A DNA stretch of 64,000 nucleotides from Takakia lepidozioides (lineage: Eukaryota; Streptophyta; Takakiopsida; Takakiales; Takakiaceae): contig CM060731.1 in the NCBI GenBank assembly GCA_030704615.1, positions 80,826,756 through 80,890,755 on the forward strand, written 5' to 3'. The translations under genes were made by a program, and so were the position numbers. Of the stretch, positions 11,226 to 23,870 are shown in pieces. How positions within the stretch are numbered: the first letter of the stretch is position 1; every line of letters starts with the position of its first letter. The notes below the pieces were generated by a model. The model was not told the origin of the DNA. It did no database searches and was given only the letters and a program-made list of their open reading frames with translations.

Positions 11226-11647
11226 TTGAGGCAATTACGAGTACATATTTTTCATCAGTGTCTCGATTCAATCAACAAGGAATCTGAGAAATGTGTAACA
11301 ATGTCGGGGCATCTACCCTAGAATGCTTTCCTCTCTCAACTCTTACCATCCTTGATAAATGACTTTACCCTTGCCCTTTGGACACCACTATTCAATCAAT
11401 AAGAGGAATGCAGGCAAGACATTTGCTGCATTCTGCCATGGCTAAGCCGCCTCTTCGGCGACAGGGACTTCAACTGTTGGAGATTCTTCATTACAGGCCA
11501 CGACTTCACTTGTTAATGCTTTCTCTGGCCCTGGGGATACTGCGTCCAATTCTTGGGTCCCTAGTACTGGAGGCATAGTATCCACTTTATAACGCAAACT
11601 CTGTCACCACACAAGGATTACTCAATTAAACAGATGACAACATCCAC

Positions 11648-13749
11648 CTAAGAACACAACAGAATTTTCCTTTCAAAGAACTCAGCCACCTTGAGCACCA
11701 GGAGGAAAATAAACAAAGCTGGTAGGGCAAAAATGCTGGACATCCATGCAACCAGAATGTGACTAAGCTTCACCACAAAACAGCCACCCATCGAAGTCAG
11801 CAAGCCCTGGCCTGCCTTCAACCGTAACGCAATGATCTAAGGAAACCCTAAGCTTTACTTGAGAATGCTGTATTGTGAAATTGTTACCTTCCGGTAAAAG
11901 GTTGAGTAGCTGTTATCCCATATCAGCTTGTAGCAGCCAACTGATGGTGAATAAAAGTTTCCCTGCACCAGCCCATGACCAAGGTTACATAAAGCAGCTA
12001 TGAAAGATACACAATATTATCATTGATGGCCATCCCTCTCAAGTAAGAACAGAGAATCTCTTACATTCTGTTGCCAAGGCTAGGAAAATCTTTCTAACCA
12101 GGTCGGTACTCTTTGAATATCAAACACATTTCAGAAGCTGACCTAAGACAAGGAACTGTCCTTAGAATGCATTGCAACACAAGTCACAAACTGAAAGCAG
12201 AAGCTTTTTATTGCTCATAATCTGGATGTGGAAGAGAGCTCAAATGAACTGTGAGCCCCTTCAATGCATGCTGTCCTCTAGATAGCAGGTGTTACATATT
12301 CATTTCAGCATGTCAAAAACATTATGACGAGATCGCCAGGGTACATAATAAAGTAGGCAAACATACCTGGTGTGCTTCATAGCGTTGGTAAGGAAGCATT
12401 GGCAACTTAGTTTTTGAGGCATCCACAAACTCCACACTGAAGCCCACATCCTGAAGGCAACACAGCAGTAGTTCCAGATACAAATCAAATACATCTATAG
12501 TAATCTAACGACCCAGACATTTACCCTGTGGTAAGGCATCATTCAAAATAATGATATATTTTGCAATTACAGAATGACTCCATCTTGTCGTAAATGAACA
12601 AAACAACAGCTCCTCGTGAAGATGAACCCAAACTCCACACCTATTTGATCCATTGCTGGCTCTTCCACACAAGCTTATGCCAATGGGTGTTATACCAGTG
12701 AATGGTACAAAACCATCTGTCCAATGTCTAATTGGCTTGGCACATATATCAGATTGGTTGTTGGTATAGCCCAGAGCTATCACCAAAGCCAAGCATCACC
12801 AAGCAAGGTCTAATTTTGAAGCTGAAGAAACTGCCACTATAGAAACTGCCATAAAAACAGAGAAGGCCACATATTTATCACAGGAAGTTGAGCAAAGAAC
12901 TAAACAATTGGTAGTGAGAACTAGCAGTACCTTTCCGGCTGTTAATCTGAAGTCCCAAGCAACCAAAGATCCTTCACAGTCCACTGTCATCAAGACCTGT
13001 AAGGGACAATCCACCATTGAGGTTTTCAAAAAACTGAAAAAAGCTAGGCAAGACTGTTCTGTTACATCCTCTACCACTTCTATGACAATTGCAGAAGCAC
13101 CAAACTGCGTCCACTTTATCCTAAGGCGGACCTGCTAGAATCTCCAAGAGGCAATTCCAGTTTAAAAGTGAAAGACAATAATGAACATCCGTTCCAAATA
13201 GATTAAAACATAGCATGACCACTGAAGGAAATCCCACTTCAGTCGAAAGGAAGCTGAAAGCTAAAGGCACTGTCAGGGTGGATAGGGAGTAATGATCCCA
13301 TAAAGTGTCTGCAACAATTTTTTACATATAAGATAGTACAATCTTCTCACCTCATGTGTCTTCCCCGCAGCAATAGTTGTCTCCTTAAAGTCATTGACTG
13401 CATCACTGTATTATTCCCCCAATACATAATATCATCAGGTGTTCCTTGCATAGCATTCCCGATATGGAGCAAGCAATTAACTGTTACAAAAGTTGACGTC
13501 ACATTGGTTCTGCACTGGGAATCTTAGCATAACATCATCATGTCACCATTGATTTTGAGACGGATGGAGCTTACCATCTAGGGCAAAAATCTTGAAGTAG
13601 CTAACACTCGAGCAACCAAAGCACACATTTGGTCACCATGTAGTGTGACAGAAGTAACAACAATAAGGAAGGGAAAAAGAACATACGCGCCATCTGCAAT
13701 TCCGGCTTCCTCGCGAGATATAAGGAATGGAGAGTTCTCAAACACCTCT
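11648..13749 (-). CDS. GOLD-domain protein, 3' seven exons (5' end unresolved)
   Basis: Exons that join in frame with GT-AG introns: 13749-13687 (EVFENSPFLISREEAGIADG), 13600-13575 (YFKIFALD), 13397-13351 (VNDFKETTIAAGKTHE), 12996-12931 (VLMTVDCEGSLVAWDFRLTA), 12450-12367 (DVGFSVEFVD, LPYQRYEAHQ), 11962-11888 (YKLIWDNSYSTFYRK) and a last exon 11836-11648 ending in a stop. The middle exons form a GOLD beta-sandwich, with a conserved strand (SLVAWDF), DVGFSVEF and the final WDNSYS strand, as in patellins and other secretory-pathway proteins. The last exon ends in a hydrophobic stretch (SSIFALPALFIFLLVLKV), which could be a membrane anchor or a mis-extended end. An upstream segment near 14150-14095 (NYGENRPTHELLGLLEQS) may be another exon, but its join is ambiguous. 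No Sec14 domain was found. Confidence 0.6.
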
Positions 13750-14247
13750 CTGCAACCAAACCACTATACATGAGAAATGACTACATTGGGGTGAAGTGAG
13801 TAGAGGCACCCCTGAGCAACTGCCTCTAGTCACATTAACACATTGTGTGGCAAAGCTCAATGCACACCTGGGTGCAAGTATGCCACAATTCCAATCAATG
13901 GAAGAGAGAAATGAACTGCAGCATAAGGGGTTCCATAGTCTGAAGTGCAGCCTTTCAACCTCTACCTTCAGCATGTATCAGTCACCTGAGTAAGGACTAT
14001 TACATCGTGTTATAGAAAACCAGCAGGTTCAGACCAGAGAGCTATACCCCATGAAAACGAGAAAACGCTTGAACTCCGAGGTATACACCTTCACCGACTG
14101 TTCCAGCAACCCTAAGAGCTCATGCGTCGGCCTGTTCTCGCCATAGTTCCAAACTACATGTGTCAGAATTAGGATGTAACTGTGGTCTGATTAAAGATCA
14201 CACCTATGATACATCATATACAAGTATCCATGACTTAAGTGCACCTA

Positions 14248-17200
14248 TCAATTCGAGAGAGGAGGGACGTACATAAGGGGTTCTTCAAAAGAGGACCACC
14301 AGAGTGCAACCAGGACACGAAGGTTAGTTACAAGGCCCGTGAGCTCGTAAAGGGGAGGTCCATAGCGCTCCCGCTGCACCTCCATTGGCCTGCAACACTC
14401 ACACTAATGTCTACTCATATCACAGAAGTTGGATTCATAACAGTGGCCTCAGCTCCACCTAACTGCTGCTCATGCCAACTTCTCCTCAAAATGAAATCTA
14501 CTCCACCCATATTAGGATTGTAATACTGAGTATTTGACACAGCTCTTAATAGTGTGCAAGACACAATGATACCTAGTTACATCAACATCTCTACTCTGCC
14601 AAATAACTGTCTTCCAGACACATAGTGAAGTTCTGTAGCTGGCAACAGGTGATGTCCTGAGACTGGAGTTCTGTGGCCTGAATTTCTTAAAGAACATGAC
14701 CATGGGAAATAGCAAGCAGTGACTACTTCCAACGACACCCACAACAACCAGACGAGCTACACTTCTGGGTCTCCACAGCATGCACCCAGGAATCAAACAG
14801 AGCACCAACAAAACCTAAAGGTTCCAAAGATTTTTGCATAGATACAAGACCTTTGTGAATTTACATACCCATGGTCCTCATTGATCTGACAGACAAAGTC
14901 CAGCAGTACCTGTAACCCAGGATGCAAGTGTATCCCCCACCCAACACACTTAGTGCTGATTGACATGTACCAATTCGTTAGGAACACTTTCTGGGGTAAG
15001 AGGAAGGAGAACTATCTCCAAGATGGACCCACATGTGCAATTGGGTGGAACATCTGCAGGATATTAAAACCCCCTATACATCTTAATGGACACTCCATCT
15101 GAAGATTGATTTACCTGCGGCACACCGACAAACCACTTGACAAGAGTTTTAAAAACGCCACTTGCTGCACCTAGCTGTGCCAATTGCATCCGTCTGACAT
15201 CCACCCACATAGAGAATCACTAACTGGAAGGCAGAACACTAAACCACCAAGAAGGGACTGAAAACTCATTTGGCTGATGAAACCAAGTACGTCACTGGTC
15301 AATTGGACCTCAGGCCAAAGAGAACACCTTTCCATCTGTTGTTTCCATAGGAGGGAGTATTTGTCATGAATGCTGCCACCCGCAAGCATAAGGGCATCCA
15401 CGTCAGCTTGGCGCCTCCTTTCCGACCGCTCACGTTGCTGCTTCATAAGAGTACTCCGAAAATCCTGAGGCATATATGAGAGAACTGTTCCCATTCCATT
15501 TCAATAACTTTTCACTCTACAAAAAACTCTCAAATTTAAAAAAAAATCAACTCACTCACCACCCTTTGGGCCCATTCTCCCCCTTGCACACACACACGCT
15601 CTCCCTCTCTCTCGAGACATAGCATGAGACACAGAAACCTGCGAGCGCACTTGCTTCAACTCCATGTATACACATGTAAACACCAACTGGTTGACAAGCC
15701 CACGTAGGAGTTGGTGCAATCAGCACCCAAAAAGAGCAAGGCATACACAGTAACTCTGGCATGCACACATCGACTAAAGATTCAAGCTTTAACAATGCAT
15801 GAATCCATACCCATATTGAATATCCGTTCACCACTTGATGTCTGGAATGCTGTCATTGCCATGAACAAACTTTCCATCATCTCCTCCAACTTTCCCAGGC
15901 TGGGAGCCACTGACTCAAGCAATGGTGTGTCCGGAGCTTTAAGCTGGCCAAAGCCACCCAAAGTGATACGGATACAGCAGATAAGAACGTGCAGCAGATG
16001 CCGTAGCTGTGGTAAGGGTCATGTAGCCAGGGTATTTACGTCCTCTCTAAGAAGCAGTTGACTTGTCCAAGATTGAATGGGTCCAGCAGCAATCCACAAA
16101 AAAATTGGCACTTTTCATCATGGTGTCTCTGCCTTCAATTTGGAACAGCTTACATTATCATGAAAACAAATGTATGCAATATACACATCCGGAATAATAG
16201 TTTTACTTTCAGCAAGGTAGAGTGACTCACAGAGGAAGGCCAATTCTCCTTATTGAACAAAAATAGAATCTCTTCAACTTGTTCTCGGTTTCTCCAGGTG
16301 TTCTCATCAATCTTATGAGGCAGAGAGAAATTCAATAGTGTGATTAACTCCTCATCTGAGCACCCACATCAAGGTCCCCAGTCAGCAATCAAGTAAACAT
16401 GGCTAGCCTTACACTACTGTTATGCCACATGTACCTTCCATGCAGGCTACATAGCTTGACACACTAAGACCCTGGCCACACCAAAATTTAGCTTAACACT
16501 TCTTCCCCTGCCCCCCTGCCCATTTTCCCTCTGTGTTCCTATGCCATAGTCAAAGGGGCAGGTGAGGAGACATATGCAAGGGGCAGCTGCCCGAAAATTG
16601 TGTGCCAGTTCAGATTTAGCACTAGGGTGGGGATACTGCTAAATTCCGCCCTAAACTATGAAGGAAATCTTTAGTGTAGATAGCAGTAGTTAGAGCTAAA
16701 ATATCTGGAGCAGGGCAGTGTGGCCGAAAATTTCTGGCTAGCACTAGTTATCATTAGCACACCATGCCTTAGCAGGGTGGTGCGGCCGGGGCCTAAGAGA
16801 GCTCCTCTGACCCATTTCCATGCCATAAGCACTGCTAATGCTGAGAGCCCACACCTGGGGGACAAGGCAAAGACTAGGGGACAATTTTTTCTTAGGAAAA
16901 ACGAGTCACAATAAAGAGCCAACAGGCAGTGGCATTCGTTCTTCAAACAAGCAAGAGATACGAGATGAAATTATATTTTGAGAGATGCGATGTGAACCCT
17001 AACGAACTTTGGGTACTTGGCTCAAGAAGAAGCAACTCCCAGAAAGCACATATTGAGGGCCTTTGCACTTGAGTGACAAGGGTCCCAAACTTTCAACACA
17101 AATCAACTTCATTGCCAAAGCTGTCACAACCTCGCCCTGCATTCCAACAACCACGAGGAACTAGCAAGCACTAGCAGAGATCGTTTATGGAGAAGTGGGA

Positions 17201-17835
17201 TCCCTACCCATACCCAATATCCAGAGACAAGGTCTCCACAGAGTATTCCCAACTGGTAGACTATGGCCCTAAACATCCTTTTGATCACAAGCGTAAGATC
17301 TGATTGCGAGTGAGCACCCACGTTACACTTAGCACCCTGGTGCAGAAGTCTGCAGCAGGACAGGATCCAAACACTCCATCTGTGTTCTAATAGAACCATT
17401 CTATCACACCATGGCAAATTGATCTACAGAAGCACATCTAGGCCGCATTCAGATGTCCAATCCTTATAACAACACCGCCCCCTTCCGACTGCACTTTCTT
17501 ACGCACCACACGCATATCTGTCCCCACAAAATCTCCAAGCCTCCAGCACATGAAGATCTGGACCCTTCGTGACGTCCTATCGTAACTGAGAATTTCATAA
17601 TTGAAGTGATGAGCAGCGAGCCAAGCTAAAGAGAGGTCGAAATAACGGATGAACCAACATCAACGAGAAAAAAAGGTGGGTTACCTGGCCTTTCTGCATG
17701 TATACGAAGGGCGTGTTCCTTGAGCGAGCTTGAAAGGGAGGCGACTTCCGGTGCAAGCGGAGGGAACGGATACTTGTCATAAAACTTGGCCAAAAACGCT
17801 CGCGTGATGGGAACCAGTCCTGTTGTGGATGCCAT
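14248..17835 (-). CDS. Conserved plant protein of unknown function, complete, seven exons
   Basis: Exons: 17835-17685, 16355-16231, 16006-15811, 15484-15328, 15193-15115, 14909-14869 and 14389-14248. All introns are GT-AG with consistent phases, and the product is 296 aa. Blocks in order: GLVPITRAFLAKFYDKYP (N terminus); LPHKIDENTWRNREQVEEIL; a middle helical block with LEEMMESLFMAMTAFQTSSG; YMPQDFRSTLMKQQRERSE; HDKYSLLWKQQMERR; QLAQLGAASGVFKTLVKWF; VLLDFVCQINEDHGPM; ERYGPPLY. I recognise these as conserved across a single-copy-like plant family with no assigned role. The C-terminal LRVLVALWWSSF segment is short and hydrophobic. No catalytic motif or signal peptide was seen; the central Arg/Lys/Gln-rich helix looks like a coiled coil. 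It lies head-to-tail upstream of the GOLD gene. Confidence 0.85.
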
Positions 17836-19190
17836 GGGCCTCGAGCTCCTACGCGCTCTCCCTTTATCACATGAAGCGGGTTTGTTTCCAAATCACACAA
17901 CACGAAAGGACTCCTCGCAAAATAACTTCAGAATTGCAAAACACTGAGGAGACTAGAGCTGGCCCAAAAGAGAGAACTTCCAGGAAGAACAAAGAGGGAC
18001 GATGTTCAGGACAGCAACATAGAATTGAGAAGCAAATGGAGGGAAGGGACTCAACGCAAGCCCTCTAATACTAATGATAAAAGCCCAACAATTCCAATGA
18101 TGTCCAAAATCTGGGCTTAGAGAATGAGAGAGACAGCGATAGGGAGACACGCAGTCTGGGATCCAGCCCTCCCTCCTTTGCTGTAGCCTGGCTTTTACCT
18201 GGATGGCAGACTGTTTTTCACAGCCAGGGGGAGATGACCCATATGTTTTATAATTCAAAGGAAAGAAAGGGGATCATCCAACGCATCTTCCTGGTATCAC
18301 TTGCAAACATTCCTGTTGAATTTGGACGGGACCCCGAATGTCACCTTTTTGGAAAAGGGCGATCTGGGAAGGAATGGGAAAAAGATTTAGAAGTGTCACG
18401 CCCAAGGCCTCCTCCTTCTTCCTCTTCTACCTCAATCCTTCTCTGATCCCTGGTGGGTCTCAGAAAGGGGCAGATCAATCCAGCTCTTGGGGAAGGGATC
18501 GACTTTGCAAGGTGTTGAGTAGCGGGAAACAAGCTGGGAAAGATTGCATTGTACTCCTGGAAAGCCCAGGATAGGCAATCTGCGGAGGTTTAGGGTTTGT
18601 GGATCAAAGGGCTAGCGTCCGCATTAGTGCAGCCCGAAGGTTTGGCGCACGATGGCAGGGAAGGATAGTGATGATGAGCTGCACGTTGACGGACTGAGTT
18701 GTGATGGAATGAGAATAATGAGAGCGAAGGGGGAGATTGTTTGGAAGCTGCTGTGATCAAGGAAATCGCATGGAAATTGTGGGGTGGACTTTACTACTAT
18801 TTAGGTCATGTTTTTCTAAGTAGTCGCATTTGAGTCTGTGCCAACTTTGGCTCCACTTCCAAGTCTAATTACATGTATCCCAATTCATTTGGGGAGTTTG
18901 GGAAGGTCGGAAAACCGGACACACGGTCGGAACAGCCAATCACGTGAGATCGCGGGGGGCTTGGAGAGGAAGGAAGTGGCTCGACTAGACGTAGACACGT
19001 GGACGCCTAGGCTATCATAGAAGTAGGAGGGTGGCCCTCCTTCTGCTTATAGAGCTTTCCGGAGGATGAGGCCATGGGCCCCTTCTAGAAGGCTCCACCA
19101 CCGCCTTAAGAGAGAATTAATATTTGACGCCTTTGGTGAAATTATGGTGTCTCTTCACCCCGAAGGGTTATACTGCCTTTCGCTAGGAAG
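17836..19190. other. No gene recognised (5' flank of the 296-aa gene)
   Basis: Contains the presumed promoter of the minus-strand gene that starts at 17835. Open frames at 18234-18574 and around 18840-19020 resemble no family. Confidence 0.35.
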
Positions 19191-19194
19191 GTGG

Positions 19195-19290
19195 ACACCT
19201 TTGTGACACCAAGGGTGGATTGAACCCACAACCACTTCTGAGGTGGTATGTGCCCATTACCACTAGGATATAACTTGGTTGTCGCCTTAA
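19195..19290 (-). repeat. tRNA-like SINE, family shared with 59482-59545
   Basis: On the minus strand: box-A-like TATCCTAGTGGTAATGGG (19270-19253) and box-B-like GGTTCAATCC (19226-19217), flanked by GGTTGTGGG. The same 90-bp arrangement, including GGCACATACCAC and the GTGTC/CACCTT tail, recurs at 59455-59550, which shows a dispersed repeat family. Confidence 0.6.
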
Positions 19291-19799
19291 GATAGTATAT
19301 AAAGAGGGTAAGGGGTATAGGTTTTACAAGGTTTCTTTGGCCTCTGCAAGCAGGGCCCTTAGAAAATTAACATTTGGAACTTGAACCATCTTGAAATAAA
19401 TAGAAGTGCTACTATGTACAAACACACACTTGGATAAGAGTGATATGATGCAGGCGTGTGTTTTTTTTAAGGGAGGTGATTAGATGTTTGAAACAAAAAA
19501 ATATTAGTTTATTGCCAGTCCAATACATTTGATAGTCCCAAATACACACACACATATATATATGCAGAAAGGGGAGATAGCCCTTAGAAGTTTTATTGAT
19601 GGGAAAAAATTAAAGCCCTTACATGCCCGAAGGCTGCCATGAGGCCTAACACACGGAGCACGTGTTCCCAGGGGAACCGTAAACCAGATATCTTGCCAAA
19701 AGGCTAGAAACGAGAACAACAATCGACAGACTATTCTATCAAGTAGATAGAGAAACAAGTCGACCGAGACTCAGAGAGCCAGAGATGTTGTAGAACCGA

Positions 19800-21426
19800 G
19801 AGTGGGTGGCGAGCAGAGCTAGCCTACATAAGCACTACAGGAAAAGGGGGCCCTTTGTGTCGCGCACCTCACTTCGGTAAGCTCCCCTTCAAGTCATAAC
19901 TACTCGCTTTGATGCGCGCGCCTAACTCCCAACTTGGCCGCCGGGCCAACTTGGAGCTTCGGCTGCTCACCGGGACATAACGGTCCTTCTTTACTCTTCC
20001 AAAAGACCCTCCACCAATTTGGGCCTAGTGGAAATTCCCTTTGGTAGATGGCAGTCCGGAATAGCTCCTCACTCCTTGGTCGCTTTCCGGCTCGCTCGCT
20101 TACTCACTAGTTTTTGGTCACCAACGGGCTTGCACCGTTCTCGGGGTTACTACTCCCTATATATACTTTTGTGACTGTTCGTGGGGGTTTCACAAACAAC
20201 CCTGCCAATTTATGGCGAACCACCCTCGAGAGTCTTGGCCCACCCACCACGTCCCCATTGGACCGTGATGAGTCCCAAGACTCTCCACGACTCCCACCAC
20301 AAGGTCTCCGCCCCATGGTGAGTCCTATGCCACCCCCACTAAGTCTCGCTAAGCTACCACCACCCCTTGTGGAGCCACCCCCACCGCAACCCGGTGTGCG
20401 GGGCCCCACCTAGTGAGCGCCTCCGCCTCCTTGAGTACCTTGGGTACTCAATGGTGCTTCAGCCCCCCGTACCTATCGCTGCCACTGCCCCCACCACAGC
20501 GGCAGCCCCTCTTGCGTCCCGACCCCCTGCCCTCAAGGCATAGGGCCGCGATACATACCCCTACCAACAGGGAGTCAATGTCCTCATCGACTTGTCCATC
20601 TTGTAGAAACGAACATCCAAGTTGTGGCGTCCCACATCAAGGAGTTTGTTTCCCATACCATGGCGTCCCATGGCAAAGAACCAAACCCCCACTTGACTTA
20701 TTCTCCACTAGCTAGTTCGGCCGACTTCCTTCAAGTCCCGGCCAAGGGTGGAGCTTTTCAGGCTCCTCCCAGTGCATCTTCTTGGCCCATATCAAGGCCA
20801 AGGAACGATCATCCCCGAGGATCGAATCGCCTTACTGCAACAGCATTGCTTGCGACCGCTCATGATGCCGCTTTTGGCATCACCTTGAACCCTTTTTTTG
20901 ACTAGGAAGATAATCTTGAACCAACCGTGCGCCCCAATCACTACAATTGGGTCTGCCTTGGAATGTTGGCCTGAGGTACGGGAACACGATGAAGCCACAC
21001 TACGACTTCGTCCCGAGGCTACACAATTATAGTACATGAACGGAAGCACGTAGCTTCCGCGTTAGCCCGCACTACAAGGCAACCCCCTCGGTAGCGCAGT
21101 TATAGTACGCACACTAGTACGTGAACTCCCAAAGAAGGCGCAAGTTTTCTTGCCCCTTGGATGGGAGTCACCCGATTTCGGCACTACGCAAACACACGAT
21201 TAATCCAATTTATCTCTCCCACTTTTGTAAGCTAGCATGCATTCTACACACTAGCCAACCATACCATGCATCACCATTCCAAACAAAATAGGACGCACAA
21301 CATTTGGAAACCATTTCATTTATAACAAAATTTGTACAATACAAGTTTTTGCAATCGGATTCCTGAGCTAGCTAAGCCGGGCTAAGCATGCATTTCCTCC
21401 CCCACGATCCAAGGTTGATGTCCCCA
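19800..21426 (-). repeat. Probable 3' LTR and polypurine tract of a chromovirus
   Basis: Immediately after the integrase/chromodomain stop (minus strand) comes a polypurine tract GTGGGGGAGGAAATG (about 21404-21390), where a 3' LTR should start. The next 1.5 kb has no gene and looks non-coding, with CCCACCACC-rich stretches near 20,250-20,540. The far end of the LTR was not found and no 5' partner is visible, so the 19,800 limit is only a guess. Sequence between 19,290 and 19,800 holds nothing recognisable. Confidence 0.35.
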
Positions 21427-22382
21427 TCAACGCTTCTTCCGCTTTTGAGGTCGCCCTTCGAAAGCTGCAACCGCCTCGGATGCATTTCCCATTTCTGAGG
21501 CACGCACCCAAGATGCCTCCACATGATGATAGCCCTTCCATTTCACGACGTACTCCGTTTCTCGATTCTTGAACCTCCTCGACTTAAGCACTGCCTCCAC
21601 CTCGTACTCAGGTTCATTTTCATGATCCAACAGCACAGGTGGCGGACGCAACACTTGATGCCGATTCGGACGCACTTTATCTTTGAAGTAAGGCTTCAAA
21701 AAGGAGACGTGGAATACTGGATGCACCTTGCTGTTTGCCGGCAGCTCCAATTCATACACATCCTCATTCATAACCTTCCGGATGCGAAAGGATCCCGCAT
21801 ACGGAGGTACAAACTTCGGACTCACTTCCAGAGGTAGTCGGAAATTCTTGATGTTCAATCAGACATTCGTGCCTACCACAAACTTAACTTCCCTCCGCTT
21901 CCGATTCGTTTGCCGTTCATACCGTTTCCTAGCTTTGGCAATGTTGTACTTTGCGAGCTTCAACAAACGCTCGCGTTCTTCCAGCACCGCTGCTGCTGCT
22001 GCCGGTTCTTCAACGTCTTGGGCGGCCCAACTTGTCGGCACGAGAGGTGCTTTTCCATAGATCAATATGAAAGGGGAAACTTCCGTTGCGGAGTATCTTG
22101 TGTTATTATAACAGAACTCTGCCGCGTCCAAGTGCTCCACCCAGTCCGATTGGTCTGCCGCCACGTAATTTCGCAAGATCTGCTTCACCACGGAATTCAC
22201 TCTTTCCGTTTGGCCGTCCGTCGTAGGTCGGAAGGTGGTGCTCATCTTGAGCCTCGTCCCCATTTTCTTCCAGAGTGCCCTCCAAAATTTACTTGTAAAC
22301 TTTGGATCGCGATCCGAGACAATATCCTTCGGGAGTCCATGATGCTTGAAGACGTGGGCGAAGTAAAGTCGCCCCGTCTCCT
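21427..22382 (-). mobile_element. Ty3/gypsy chromovirus integrase C-terminus with chromodomain
   Basis: Two frames in register, separated by one stop codon near 21858, encode the end of an integrase: GLPKDIVSDRDPKF at the start, then TTFRPTTDGQTERVNSVVKQ (the glutamate region of the DDE core), EFCYNNTRYSATEVSPF, the GPY/F-like linker (AYELELP-type: VYELELPANSKVHPVFHVSF), then a chromodomain YEVEAVLKSRRF, TEYVVKWKGYHHVEASWV. Chromodomains at the integrase C terminus define chromoviruses and are thought to direct insertion to heterochromatin. The element is cut off abruptly at 22382, where unrelated coding sequence is joined, so RT, RNase H and most of the integrase are missing. Confidence 0.85.
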
Positions 22383-23121
22383 ATGGGGGTAACCAAGGAA
22401 CGAATTGTTGGCTACCTGACGTAGCCCTGGCAGCCCGGTCCTGTTCCACTTGAAAGAGCACAACCTGGTCAAAAAAATCTTTTACAACTTTTTTTTCCTC
22501 ATCAGGTACATCCATACAGCCCAGAATTGGGTGATTACTCACTGAGGGTACAAAATCCTTTTCAATAGTGGTCGAAGATTTTTGTGTAGGTACAGGTAGG
22601 GCATCTTCATTGTTAGCCCTCCTAAGGGCCTCTTCAATAGAGGAGCCCTTCTTTTCCCTAGCACTAACCTCAATAGCATCATCATCCAAAATCTCCATCA
22701 ACTTAGAATGGTATCTCTGGATTTTTTCCAGCCACTTCCCATTCTTGTTTGCTGAAATGCCAAGAGCAACCCAATCATCCAAAGCTAAGGTCTCAAGTAG
22801 AAAGACAGGCCGGTTATCACCGGCGTCTTCAATAGTTTCATATTCCAGCTTTTGTAAGGTGGCATGGAAGTCACCTGGTTTAATCTATGCAAGTGTAGCT
22901 TGCACTGCTGGAATTGGAGGCGGTAGGGGCAGCTGATATCCGAGGGCCTTAAGCTCATCCTTCCATTCAAGCACAGCCTTGTTGGCTTTCTGCCAGGTCA
23001 GCCAAAAAACCATGTCAGTATGATACCATGATGAATCAGAATCAAGAAAAGAAGATGGTAGATAGTGTGTACAAACACCACTAAGTACACTAGAAAAGGA
23101 AGAGAGTGGGAAGATATTCAT
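22383..23121 (-). pseudogene. Unrecognised charged ORF, probably part of an LTR element
   Basis: Minus-strand frame of about 200 codons interrupted by one stop: AVLEWKDELKALGYQLPLPP, then DDWVALGISANKNGKWLEKI, then DDDAIEVSAREKKGSSIEEA and DFFDQVVLFQVEQDRAARAT. No zinc knuckle and no catalytic motif. It abuts the truncated integrase at 22382/22383 and runs into repeat R2. Position and composition suggest a gag-like or accessory ORF of the same LTR element as R2/R3; I do not recognise the family. Confidence 0.35.
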
Positions 23122-23870
23122 GTCATGTCAAGACATGGACAAGACCCTACTAGGGTCATTGTCAATTAAAGACATAAACAACCCAAAACAGGGCACCATC
23201 TAACATTTCCATTCTTGTCATAGCTTCCCAATAGACATCACCCAATCATTCATGATAAAACAGGGTGGGAGGGCGGGGTTTGTTCTTGTGTGGGACAAGA
23301 TAAGATATTGTCGCCTATATGCAAGCTACAAGGCATCTTGGTTCAGCCTGCTCACATACCTTACCAGCAGGTCATGTATTGAAGGAGCACAAAGTGCTGA
23401 GGTCATGCAAAGGGCAAGGTACCATGGTGCCCTATTACAATTTCAAGACACGTTTTCAAACATACATCTTGGGCATGACACACAGGTTGCAGCATCTTAA
23501 CTTATCAGCCTTTAACTACAACAGGTCATGCATCAACCAAGGCATAAGGACTAGCTTGCAATTTTTCAGAATCAAAACATGTCTCCAAGCAATCCTACTT
23601 GGCCATGATGAAATAGATTCCATACCATTTGTACTCACCCCGAGACATGTAATCATACAAGGTGTCAAGGGAATGTGTGTCAAGTTATTTTACCACTAGT
23701 GTGAAACTAACTAGGAAATGGCTAGCTTTTACATATTGACATTTGGGATTGGCCCAAGTGTCAATCCAGGGGTCAAGGCAGATTTAGGCCCTGGAGTGAC
23801 TATCTTCACGGCAAGCGCGGGAGGCTTATCTTTCTCGAGTTGAGCCTCACCGCGCCTAGCTGCTCTCTCT
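23095..23870 (-). repeat. Element G repeat, contiguous R3-R2 copy
   Basis: Minus-strand copy of two segments found apart elsewhere in the window: R3 (23870-23700) matches 34435-34637, and R2 (23690-23095) matches 38239-38830, both inverted relative to this copy. Diagnostic blocks are TAGGCGCGGTGAGGCTCAACT, CTGGATTGACACTTGGG and AAAGCTAGC in R3, and CACATGTCTCGGGGTGA, CCTTGCCCTTTGCATGACCT and ACAATGACCCTAG in R2. Contiguity here gives the ancestral arrangement. Confidence 0.75.
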
